From UBA12276 sp041476285 (GTDB taxonomy: Archaea > Micrarchaeota > Micrarchaeia > Micrarchaeales > Micrarchaeaceae), in NCBI GenBank assembly GCA_041476285.1, contig JBGOTD010000038.1, positions 1 through 7,664 on the forward strand: a stretch of 7,664 nt of DNA, in the 5' to 3' direction. Made by a program: the position numbers and the translations under genes. The notes under the pieces were generated by a model. The model worked only from the letters and a program-made list of their open reading frames with translations. It was not told the origin of the DNA and did not search any database. Positions 1 to 5,259 of this stretch are shown here, piece after piece (position 1 is the first letter of the stretch; every line of letters starts with the position of its first letter).

Positions 1-36
1 AGTAATCCATTTTTCAGGGTATTCGTGAAAAGCCAT
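1..36 (-). CDS. Possible 5' end of a divergent gene (partial, leaves left edge)
   Basis: On the minus strand an ATG at 36-34 opens a frame of twelve codons (MAFHEYPEKWIT) that is still open at the edge, with an in-frame TAA five codons upstream. A second ATG in another frame lies at 10-8. A TATA-like AATATAAT on the minus strand at 50-43 is too close to serve the ATG at 36, but sits about 36 bases from the ATG at 10. That spacing resembles other genes in this window, so the real start could be either. Too little sequence is present to name a product. Most likely this is the beginning of a gene divergent from the one at 153, but it may be a chance frame. Confidence 0.3.
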   Translation of the reverse strand, partial: MAFHEYPEKWIT

Positions 37-42
37 GAGACG

Positions 43-50
43 ATTATATT
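43..50 (-). promoter_or_regulatory. Candidate TATA box for the left-edge divergent gene
   Basis: The minus-strand reading is AATATAAT. It would place a transcription start near position 20, giving a leader of roughly ten bases to the ATG at 10. The assignment depends on the uncertain gene at the left edge. Nothing else is recognisable between here and the TATA box at 110. Confidence 0.3.
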
Positions 51-109
51 ACCAACCGAATGCGACACTCAAAGAAAACAACCGAGTTTATTGACAGAAC
101 CAAAAATGC

Positions 110-127
110 ATATATATAAATATATAA
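110..127 (+). promoter_or_regulatory. TATA box for the small membrane protein at 153
   Basis: An uninterrupted A/T run reading ATATATATAAATATATAA sits about 30-35 bases upstream of the ATG at 153. Archaeal TATA boxes centre about 25 bases before the transcription start, so transcription should begin near 143-150. This leaves a leader of at most about ten bases. No GGTG or GGAG motif precedes the ATG, so translation is probably leaderless or nearly so. Confidence 0.7.
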
Positions 128-152
128 TACGGCGTGTGATTAGTAAGATAAG

Positions 153-539
153 ATGGCTACGTACGGTCGACTGAATAACGCAAGAAAATACCTATTAATA
201 TTAGCCTTGGCACTGCTTGTTTTCGGAGCAACAATGCATTCTGCAGCTGCTGCAGCTGGAAATGCAACGTCGGCTACAAATAACACAGCAAGCAACTCTA
301 CAAATGCAACAAAACAGCAGCAGCCATTACAGCCTCCTGGCCCTGTGGCATCGCAAGGAGTTGTCCAGCAGGAAATAACGGTGCAATTGAACTCGGAATC
401 AAATGCCAGAACAGCAGCAAAGACGAACGCAATAAGCATCGGCATAATAGTTATTGGACTGGCAGGAATATTGGGAGGAACCAATTACAACCGCAAAAAC
501 ATGATTAAAAGGGCAAAGAAATCCAGATCAAAAGCTTAA
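153..539 (+). CDS. Small sequon-rich membrane protein of unknown function (128 aa)
   Basis: I do not recognise the family. The N-terminus has a basic start (R6, R11, K12), a hydrophobic segment at about residues 13-30 and a small alanine run at 31-35 resembling a signal-peptidase site. Residues 36-60 are low-complexity and rich in N, T, S and A, with four N-X-S/T sequons at N37, N43, N48 and N51. A Q/P-rich linker (about 55-73) follows, then a second hydrophobic segment at about 93-109 and a strongly basic tail (116-128, with KRAKKSRSKA at the end). The parsimonious reading is an extracellular glycosylated stalk of about 60 residues, held by a C-terminal membrane anchor and either cleaved or anchored at the N-terminus, with the basic tail in the cytoplasm. 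The ATG follows a strong TATA box by a typical archaeal distance. Its stop overlaps the stop of the convergent nuclease gene by four bases. Product and role are unknown; coding status is well supported by the promoter and topology. Confidence 0.8.
   Translation: MATYGRLNNARKYLLILALALLVFGATMHSAAAAAGNATSATNNTASNSTNATKQQQPLQPPGPVASQGVVQQEITVQLNSESNARTAAKTNAISIGIIVIGLAGILGGTNYNRKNMIKRAKKSRSKA
495..499 (-). terminator. Possible T-tract terminator for the XPF nuclease gene
   Basis: Read on the minus strand this is TTTTT, about 37 bases past the nuclease stop and inside the convergent gene, where it encodes a lysine codon. Archaeal RNA polymerase can terminate at short T-tracts without a hairpin. 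With no intergenic space, termination must occur inside the neighbour. Weak evidence; short T-tracts are common by chance. Confidence 0.25.
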
Positions 540-1195
540 TCCTCATTATATGATCCGTTAAGCGTATCATGTATGATTGCTGCCTTCTTTTTACCGATTT
601 TTTCAATCTTCATAAGTTCCGATTCATCTGCATTTGCTATGTTCTTTATGCTCTTGAAATGGCTTAGCAGTGCCTTCGCAAGCTTCGGTCCAACTCCTGG
701 AAGATTGCCTATCACATATTCCTGGAACTGCCCCTTTGTATACGCCCTTGCACCACCTTTCAGCGTCGGCTCCCTTAGGCTTTTCTCCTGTTCATGCCTT
801 GCTATGCTTGCTATTATGTCTGCAGTATTGCCCGCATCGTAGGTATGTATGATGTCTATCCCGTAATCTATGTACAATGATGCTATGGCGCCGTTTATCA
901 CGTTGTTCTTGAGCCTGAAATAATCAGAGTCGCCTTCAAGTATCAGTATCGGAAACTCATAGTTCTCCTTCAGCCTCTTAATCTGGTCGAAGAGCCTACC
1001 GTTTATTATTGAGCTCTCAAAGTCGTATATCGTCTTGCGCTCTATGCATACCCTGTCAGATATCACATAGTCTCCGACATGCACCGTTTTGAACTCCATG
1101 TCTATCCCGTTCGCCTCCATTGTTCCTATTAGCTCTTGGTTGCGCTCCCTGTTGTCAACTATTACCTTTATTGCCTTTGCATTTTTTGCTGCCAT
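536..1195 (-). CDS. xpf: XPF/ERCC4-family structure-specific endonuclease, short helicase-less form
   Basis: The 219-residue protein has the two-part layout of the short archaeal XPF nucleases. The ERCC4 nuclease domain (about 8-140) carries VDNRER with D14 and E17, a GDYVIS motif at 41-46 and the signature ERKTIYD at 52-58, whose E52, R53, K54 and D58 match the family's ERKX3D metal-binding site. A helix-hairpin-helix pair follows: LPGVGPKLAKALL at 165-177 and IEKIGKKKAAIIH at 197-209. Family members act as dimers and cut the strand next to a flap, splayed arm or fork, in nucleotide excision repair and stalled-fork processing. No helicase domain is present, unlike euryarchaeal Hef. The C-terminus (TLNGSYNED) has no visible PCNA-interacting peptide, unlike several crenarchaeal XPFs. 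ATG at 1195-1193 is the only sensible start, ten residues before the first motif. The gene is divergent from the glycosyltransferase operon and convergent with the small membrane protein. Confidence 0.95.
   Translation of the reverse strand: MAAKNAKAIKVIVDNRERNQELIGTMEANGIDMEFKTVHVGDYVISDRVCIERKTIYDFESSIINGRLFDQIKRLKENYEFPILILEGDSDYFRLKNNVINGAIASLYIDYGIDIIHTYDAGNTADIIASIARHEQEKSLREPTLKGGARAYTKGQFQEYVIGNLPGVGPKLAKALLSHFKSIKNIANADESELMKIEKIGKKKAAIIHDTLNGSYNED
588..603 (+). terminator. Possible T-tract terminator for the small membrane protein gene
   Basis: Two T-runs (five at 588-592, six at 598-603) lie about 50-65 bases past the stop of the plus-strand gene, inside the convergent nuclease gene. 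They are the complement of the lysine codons in its second hairpin (GKKK). No stem-loop precedes them. Their position fits archaeal T-tract termination, but lysine-rich coding alone explains them. Confidence 0.3.
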
Positions 1196-1227
1196 ATATT
1201 TCCGCCGAATTCAAAACAAGCTACTGA

Positions 1228-1245
1228 TTTTAAGTACTTTTATGC
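1228..1245 (-). promoter_or_regulatory. Promoter region of the XPF nuclease gene
   Basis: Two minus-strand TATA candidates lie here. CATAAAAG (1245-1238) resembles the archaeal consensus and would give a leader of about 20 bases containing a GGCGGA that could act as a weak ribosome site. TTAAAA (1233-1228) sits 35 bases from the ATG and would give a leader of about ten bases. I cannot choose between them by eye. The region abuts the plus-strand TATA box of the divergent operon. Confidence 0.5.
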
Positions 1246-1247
1246 CT

Positions 1248-1259
1248 ATTAAATATTAA
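1248..1259 (+). promoter_or_regulatory. TATA box of the glycosyltransferase-flippase operon
   Basis: ATTAAATATTAA is the only A/T block of suitable length before the operon. Its centre near 1253 predicts a transcription start near 1279. That excludes the upstream in-frame TTG at 1263 as a translation start and leaves about 20 bases of leader before the GTG at 1299, which contains a Shine-Dalgarno match. Confidence 0.55.
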
Positions 1260-1287
1260 AACTTGTCCATTGATAGTTATTATCTCT

Positions 1288-1291
1288 GGTG
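1288..1291 (+). promoter_or_regulatory. Ribosome binding site deciding the GTG start at 1299
   Basis: GGTG is complementary to the CACC core of the archaeal 16S rRNA 3' end. It ends seven bases before the GTG at 1299, an ordinary spacing. The alternative TTG at 1293 is too close, and the TTG at 1263 lies upstream of the predicted transcript. Confidence 0.55.
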
Positions 1292-1298
1292 TTTGCTA

Positions 1299-2003
1299 GT
1301 GAGTGATTTTTCCAATTTAACTGTAATAATACCTACGCTCAACGAAGCGGATAACATATCCAAACTAATATCGCACCTTTCGGGAAGATACAGGGGTGTC
1401 AGGATAATAGTTGCAGATGATGGTTCAACTGATGGAACCAAAGAGGCTGTTGAACGCATGGCAGGATCACGCAACGGGAGAATACGGTTTCTAGACAGAA
1501 GAAACCGGCACATCCACGGGCTTACGGCTAGCGTACTGGATGCGGCACTTATGGCAAATACTAAAAAACTGGTCGTTATGGATGGAGACATGCAACACCC
1601 ATTTGACAAAGTTGGCCAGATTTCAAATGCCTTGGACAGCAATGAGCTCGTAATAGGCGTAAGGAGCAGCGTAAGGGACTGGGGCTTTCACAGAAGGGTG
1701 ATATCGAAATGCATGTCATACTTCGTTTACACTGTATTCATACTTCGCGGGAAGCGCACAAGCAATGACATGATGTCCGGGTTCTTTGGCATAAGGACAC
1801 CAATTTTTAAATCGCTGATAAACAATAATAAAAGGGCATTTGTTTATAATGGTTACAAGGTTCTCCTTGACATATTAAAAATCATCGGCGGCAAGGCAAC
1901 GATAGGCGAAATCAGCTACAACACCTTCCATGACAGAAGGGTCGGGGAGTCAAAATTGGGAATGAACCAGATAATAAACACACTGAAATCAACATTAGGG
2001 TGA
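1299..2003 (+). CDS. Family 2 glycosyltransferase, dolichol-phosphate-mannose-synthase-like
   Basis: Starting at GTG 1299 the protein has 234 residues. It shows the GT-A fold landmarks of the DPM/DPG-synthase branch of family GT2: IPTLNEADN (11-19), ADDGSTDGT (39-47) for the nucleotide, HGLTASVLDAAL (73-84), MDGDMQHP (94-101) whose D95 and D97 form the metal-binding DXD, GFFGIR (161-166), and the late HDRRVGESK (211-219). Such enzymes transfer a sugar, usually mannose from GDP-mannose, to a polyprenyl (dolichyl) phosphate at the cytoplasmic membrane face. There are no C-terminal membrane segments, so it resembles the soluble-domain-only type. The donor sugar cannot be read from sequence. In the same frame an upstream TTG at 1263 would add twelve residues including an out-of-family hydrophobic stretch; the GTG is favoured by promoter position, the GGTG site and by beginning just before the first beta strand. 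It is followed four bases later by the flippase gene, whose ribosome site overlaps this stop codon, so the two are almost certainly cotranscribed and coupled. Confidence 0.93.
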   Translation: MSDFSNLTVIIPTLNEADNISKLISHLSGRYRGVRIIVADDGSTDGTKEAVERMAGSRNGRIRFLDRRNRHIHGLTASVLDAALMANTKKLVVMDGDMQHPFDKVGQISNALDSNELVIGVRSSVRDWGFHRRVISKCMSYFVYTVFILRGKRTSNDMMSGFFGIRTPIFKSLINNNKRAFVYNGYKVLLDILKIIGGKATIGEISYNTFHDRRVGESKLGMNQIINTLKSTLG

Positions 2004-2004
2004 T
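1998..2004 (+). promoter_or_regulatory. Shine-Dalgarno overlapping the upstream stop codon; supports TTG start at 2008
   Basis: GGGTGAT contains GGTGAT, a six-base match to the archaeal anti-Shine-Dalgarno, and includes the TGA stop of the glycosyltransferase (2001-2003). The TTG at 2008 follows three bases after the motif, or five after its GGTG core. This is the best ribosome site in the window and serves the only gene that is clearly internal to an operon, consistent with termination-reinitiation coupling. Confidence 0.65.
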
Positions 2005-2007
2005 ACT

Positions 2008-3600
2008 TTGGCAAGAAAGAAAGAAAACAAGCAAACCAACGAGGAACATGAAAAGATAGTCGGAGGAAAGACTGCCGGAGTTGCAAGTTTCATGTCTTTT
2101 GGAAGGTTCATCGCCCTCTTTCTTTCAGGAATAGCTTTCATAATAGTCGCAAGGATACTCGGGCCAAGCGTATACGGCGTATACACACTAGCGCTGGCAT
2201 ACTCCGGTTTCTTCACCTCTGGTCTTGCGGATTTCGGCATCAGCACGACATTCAGCAAGTTCATAGGCCAATATTCCGGCAAGGGCAACAAGAAAGAAAT
2301 AGAAAAGGTGCTCTCAAACGGGTACACCATTGCTGTAATTACCGGCCTTTCGCTTACTCTTGTAGCCTTTTCACTCAGCCACTTCATGGCGGTCCATGAG
2401 TTCAGGAACGCAGGCCTCACATATGTCGTGGAGATAGTCTCGTTCGCAATAATCAGCGGGATGCTTTTCAACGTTTCCTACAATGCCCTGGTGGGCTTTG
2501 GAAAGGGCTCATACATAGCAATGGTCATAATAATACAGTCGCTTACGCAGGCGATCGCAAGCATAATTCTCGCGGTTCTGGGCTATGGCGCCATAGCCCC
2601 GATAATCGGCGTTCTCTTTGGCTATGTATCTGCGATCCTCTTCTCGCTAGCGGTGATACGCCTCAAGTTTGATATAAGCTTCATAATGCCGTCGCTGAAG
2701 TACATGAAGAAGCTCCTAACATTTTCATATCCTATTGCTGTTTACAACAGCCTTAGGGCTTTCGTGCTAAACCTTTCGCCGATTGTGCTTGGGTTGTTTG
2801 TAACAACGGTAGTGGTAGGCAATTTCGGGGTGGCACTCAGGACTAGCGCGATAATAAGCAATGTTACTGATGCACTGGGGCTTGCAGTACTTCCGATGTT
2901 CGCATATACTGCCGCAACAAGGAGCATAGGCAAAAAGATAGGGAAGTTTTACAATTATGCCTTGTACCTTACATACATTTTGATAACTCCCGTACTTCTC
3001 TACATAGCAATACTGTCGAGGGAATTCTCATATACGCTTTTCAGCGCCAAGTACCTTCTTGCACCTGTATTCATATCGATAATGTGCGTAGGAACCTTCA
3101 TATGGGTGCTGGCGGCGTTCACCACCATGCTGCTTGTTGGTGCAAACAAGGTCAAGGCGATACTAAAGTACAGCCTTATAATAGAGGGCATTGAGTTCGT
3201 ACTTCTCTTCCTGCTTGTGCCGCGCTTCGGCGGAGTGGGACTTAGCGTGCTGCTTTACATCATAACGCCAGTAATCATAACAGTACTGATGTCAAGGGCA
3301 GCTGACAAGCTCATCGGCGTAAGGCTTGAGGTAATGCGCCTTATAAGGATAATCATAGCGGGCCTGATAAGCTCAGCATTCCTGATCCCGCTGATCTTGT
3401 TACTGAGCAACAATTACATACTGATACTTATTGCAGCCGTAGTGGAGCAGGTCATATTGTATCCGATCATACTCGCAGTTAGCGGCGCCGCTGCAAAGAA
3501 GGAATTAAAGGTTCTAAAAGCCGTCACCGGCAAGATACCGATAATGAACTGGGTAATAGGAATGCTCGCGGATTATTCTGCACATTTCGCGCGGGACTAG
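2008..3600 (+). CDS. MOP-superfamily lipid-linked (oligo)saccharide flippase, Wzx/AglR-like
   Basis: This 530-residue protein is strongly hydrophobic, with about 14 predicted membrane segments (roughly 33-51, 56-76, 107-127, 138-160, 171-193, 195-217, 245-267, 281-301, 317-339, 351-377, 388-404, 407-428, 444-466 and 470-492). The first segments read as a polysaccharide-biosynthesis flippase: ARILGPSVYGVYTLALAY at 48-65 followed by GLADFGIS at 72-79. Members of this family move polyprenol-linked sugars from the cytoplasmic to the outer membrane face; Haloferax AglR is an archaeal example linked to dolichol-phosphate-mannose. The start is TTG, 27 codons before the next ATG, and is chosen because of the GGTGAT site and the charged cytoplasmic N-terminus (MARKKENK). 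It sits four bases behind a DPM-type glycosyltransferase, so it may translocate that enzyme's product; substrate is inference. The stop shares CTAG with the convergent pyrG stop. A lipid II flippase role is less likely in an archaeon. Confidence 0.93.
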   Translation: MARKKENKQTNEEHEKIVGGKTAGVASFMSFGRFIALFLSGIAFIIVARILGPSVYGVYTLALAYSGFFTSGLADFGISTTFSKFIGQYSGKGNKKEIEKVLSNGYTIAVITGLSLTLVAFSLSHFMAVHEFRNAGLTYVVEIVSFAIISGMLFNVSYNALVGFGKGSYIAMVIIIQSLTQAIASIILAVLGYGAIAPIIGVLFGYVSAILFSLAVIRLKFDISFIMPSLKYMKKLLTFSYPIAVYNSLRAFVLNLSPIVLGLFVTTVVVGNFGVALRTSAIISNVTDALGLAVLPMFAYTAATRSIGKKIGKFYNYALYLTYILITPVLLYIAILSREFSYTLFSAKYLLAPVFISIMCVGTFIWVLAAFTTMLLVGANKVKAILKYSLIIEGIEFVLLFLLVPRFGGVGLSVLLYIITPVIITVLMSRAADKLIGVRLEVMRLIRIIIAGLISSAFLIPLILLLSNNYILILIAAVVEQVILYPIILAVSGAAAKKELKVLKAVTGKIPIMNWVIGMLADYSAHFARD

Positions 3601-5198
3601 ATTCCTGCGGCATTCTTAATGAATTCAACAAACAGCGGCGCTGGAACCTCCGGGCGTGATTTCAGTTCAGGGTGCGCCTGTGTGCCTATCCCGAATGAAT
3701 CCCTCCACTCTATAATCTCAACGAGCTTTTCATCGGGGGTTGTGGCGCTTATCCTAAGGCCAAGTCTATTAAACGGATCTTTATATGAATTATTAAACTC
3801 GTATCTGTGCCTGTGCCTCTCATGTATCAACTCATTCTTGTAAGCCTCAAAGGCGTAAGTTCCTGACTTTATCTTTGCTGGCCATGAGCCTAGCCTCATT
3901 GTTGCACCCTTTTCAGTTACATCCTTCTGCGATTCCATTATGTCTATGACATTCTCGCTGGTTTTCGGATTGAACTCAGTCGAATCAGCATTTTTCAAGT
4001 TTGCCACATTGCGTGCAAACTCTATCGCCATCAGCTGCATGCCAAGGCATATGCCGAGATAGGGCACTTTGTTGACTCTTGCATATTCTATTGCATTTAT
4101 CATGCCGCTTATGCCCCTTGACCCAAAGCCTCCGGGCACCAATATGCCGTTGCACTCCTTCAGCAACCTGTCAACATTCCCTTTATCGACTTCCAGGTTT
4201 TCAGATTCGATCCAGTTTATATTTAATCTCACTCCCAGAAGAGCGGACGAATGCACAAGCGCCTCCTTTATGCTCACATAGGAATCATGAAGGTTTATGT
4301 ATTTGCCTACTACTGCGATATTGGCTGTCTTTGTGCCATTTTCCATTTTATTTATGTAGTCCTTCCATTCTCCCAATTTTTTATCATTTATCTTACGTTC
4401 CTCATAACCCAGTTCCTTGAGGAGCTGCTTATCGAATCCGTTTTCAATGAAGTTTATCGGAATGCTGTATATGTTCTTGGTGTCCTGGTTGTCTACTATC
4501 CTTTCAGGAGGCAGATTTGAGAATAGGGCGATCTTGTCGCGTGCCTTTTGAATAAGTTTGTTTGCAGATCTCGTGACAATGAAGGTGGGCTGTATTCCTA
4601 TTTGCATCAGCGAACGAAGGGCGAGCTGCGTTGGCTTTGTTTTCTGCTCCCCGACAACATCAAGCTCTGGCAGATATGTAAGTGCTATGAAAACCACCCT
4701 GTTTTTCATTGCCAGCTCCCTCATCGCCTCTATGAAATAGCTGTTTTCTATGTCTCCAACAGTCCCTCCTACTTCTATTAGCATTACGTCAAGGTTGTTC
4801 TCCATTGCTGTTTTCTCCACTTTGTTTAGTATGAGATCCGTAAGATGTGGTATTATCTGCACGTCGCTTCCAAGGAAGTCACCCTTTCTCTCCATTGCGA
4901 TTATTTCGCTGAAAAGCTTCCCGCCAGTCAAGGAGAATGAGCCTGTAAGGTCCTTGTTCAGGAAACGCTCGTACGTTCCGAAGTCCATGTCCACTTCGCT
5001 TTTGTCGTCAAGCACGAACACCTCTCCATGCTTGAGCGGGTTCATTGTTCCGCAATCGTAATTCAAATAGCCGTCGAACTTCAAAGGCATTACGTTAAGG
5101 TCGTAGGTAGAAAGCATCTTTACTATCGAGGATGAGACTATGCCCTTTCCTATTCCGCTCAGCAGAGACCCTAACACTACAATATATTTGGTTCGCAC
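3597..5198 (-). CDS. pyrG: CTP synthase (glutamine-hydrolysing)
   Basis: CTP synthase converts UTP, ATP and glutamine to CTP in the cytoplasm, the last step of de novo pyrimidine nucleotide synthesis. The 533-residue length is normal. The synthetase domain (1 to about 265) has the P-loop SGIGKG with K18, the DGYLNYDCGTMNP segment (42-54), HGEVFVLDD (57-65), D72, EVGGTVGDIE (142-151) and KTKPTQ (186-191). The glutaminase domain (about 290-533) has the oxyanion loop PGGFGSRG (355-362), nucleophile C384 in GICLGMQ, the ERHRHRYE segment (460-467) and the triad partners H509 and E511 in AHPEL. All catalytic residues are present. Some usually conserved positions differ: G43 replaces the common proline, L192 follows KTKPTQ where histidine is usual, T209 replaces cysteine in the CRS motif, and A508 replaces the phenylalanine of QFHPE. 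The start is GTG at 5198-5196, about 24 bases below a TATA-like TTTTTAAA and without a clear ribosome site, so the message is probably leaderless. The stop overlaps that of the convergent flippase. Confidence 0.98.
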   Translation of the reverse strand: MRTKYIVVLGSLLSGIGKGIVSSSIVKMLSTYDLNVMPLKFDGYLNYDCGTMNPLKHGEVFVLDDKSEVDMDFGTYERFLNKDLTGSFSLTGGKLFSEIIAMERKGDFLGSDVQIIPHLTDLILNKVEKTAMENNLDVMLIEVGGTVGDIENSYFIEAMRELAMKNRVVFIALTYLPELDVVGEQKTKPTQLALRSLMQIGIQPTFIVTRSANKLIQKARDKIALFSNLPPERIVDNQDTKNIYSIPINFIENGFDKQLLKELGYEERKINDKKLGEWKDYINKMENGTKTANIAVVGKYINLHDSYVSIKEALVHSSALLGVRLNINWIESENLEVDKGNVDRLLKECNGILVPGGFGSRGISGMINAIEYARVNKVPYLGICLGMQLMAIEFARNVANLKNADSTEFNPKTSENVIDIMESQKDVTEKGATMRLGSWPAKIKSGTYAFEAYKNELIHERHRHRYEFNNSYKDPFNRLGLRISATTPDEKLVEIIEWRDSFGIGTQAHPELKSRPEVPAPLFVEFIKNAAGI

Positions 5199-5218
5199 AT
5201 ACCAATTCTCATAAGCAG

Positions 5219-5226
5219 TTTAAAAA
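5219..5226 (-). promoter_or_regulatory. TATA box of pyrG
   Basis: The minus-strand reading is TTTTTAAA within AAGTTTTTAAAC. Its centre is about 24 bases upstream of the GTG start, the distance expected if transcription begins at or next to the start codon. Its presence in the 61-base gap behind the upstream glycosyltransferase suggests pyrG has its own promoter even if readthrough also occurs. Confidence 0.6.
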
Positions 5227-5259
5227 CTTTATGGAAAACTTCGTTGCGTTTGGTATTCA

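Noticed and set aside
93..128. C-terminal anchor of the small membrane protein (residue numbers) as an archaeosortase sorting signal
   Set aside because: No PGF or PEF motif precedes the membrane segment and the basic tail is longer than in those signals.
1..171. Plus-strand frame open from the left edge through the TATA box to a TGA at 169-171
   Set aside because: It runs through the A/T promoter and the start of the next gene and its translation is not protein-like; more likely chance.
240..259. Near-palindromic CTGCAG/CTGCTGCAG repeat
   Set aside because: It encodes the alanine run at the end of the signal segment; codon repetition explains it.
140..484. Long minus-strand frame opposite the small membrane protein
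   Set aside because: Its cysteine clusters arise as the complement of CAG/CTG-rich codons, it has no promoter, and the opposite frame has a strong TATA box and coherent topology.
4069..4520. Overlapping plus-strand frames opposite pyrG
   Set aside because: pyrG is certain on the minus strand; these frames are cysteine- and leucine-rich shadows without promoters or recognisable motifs.
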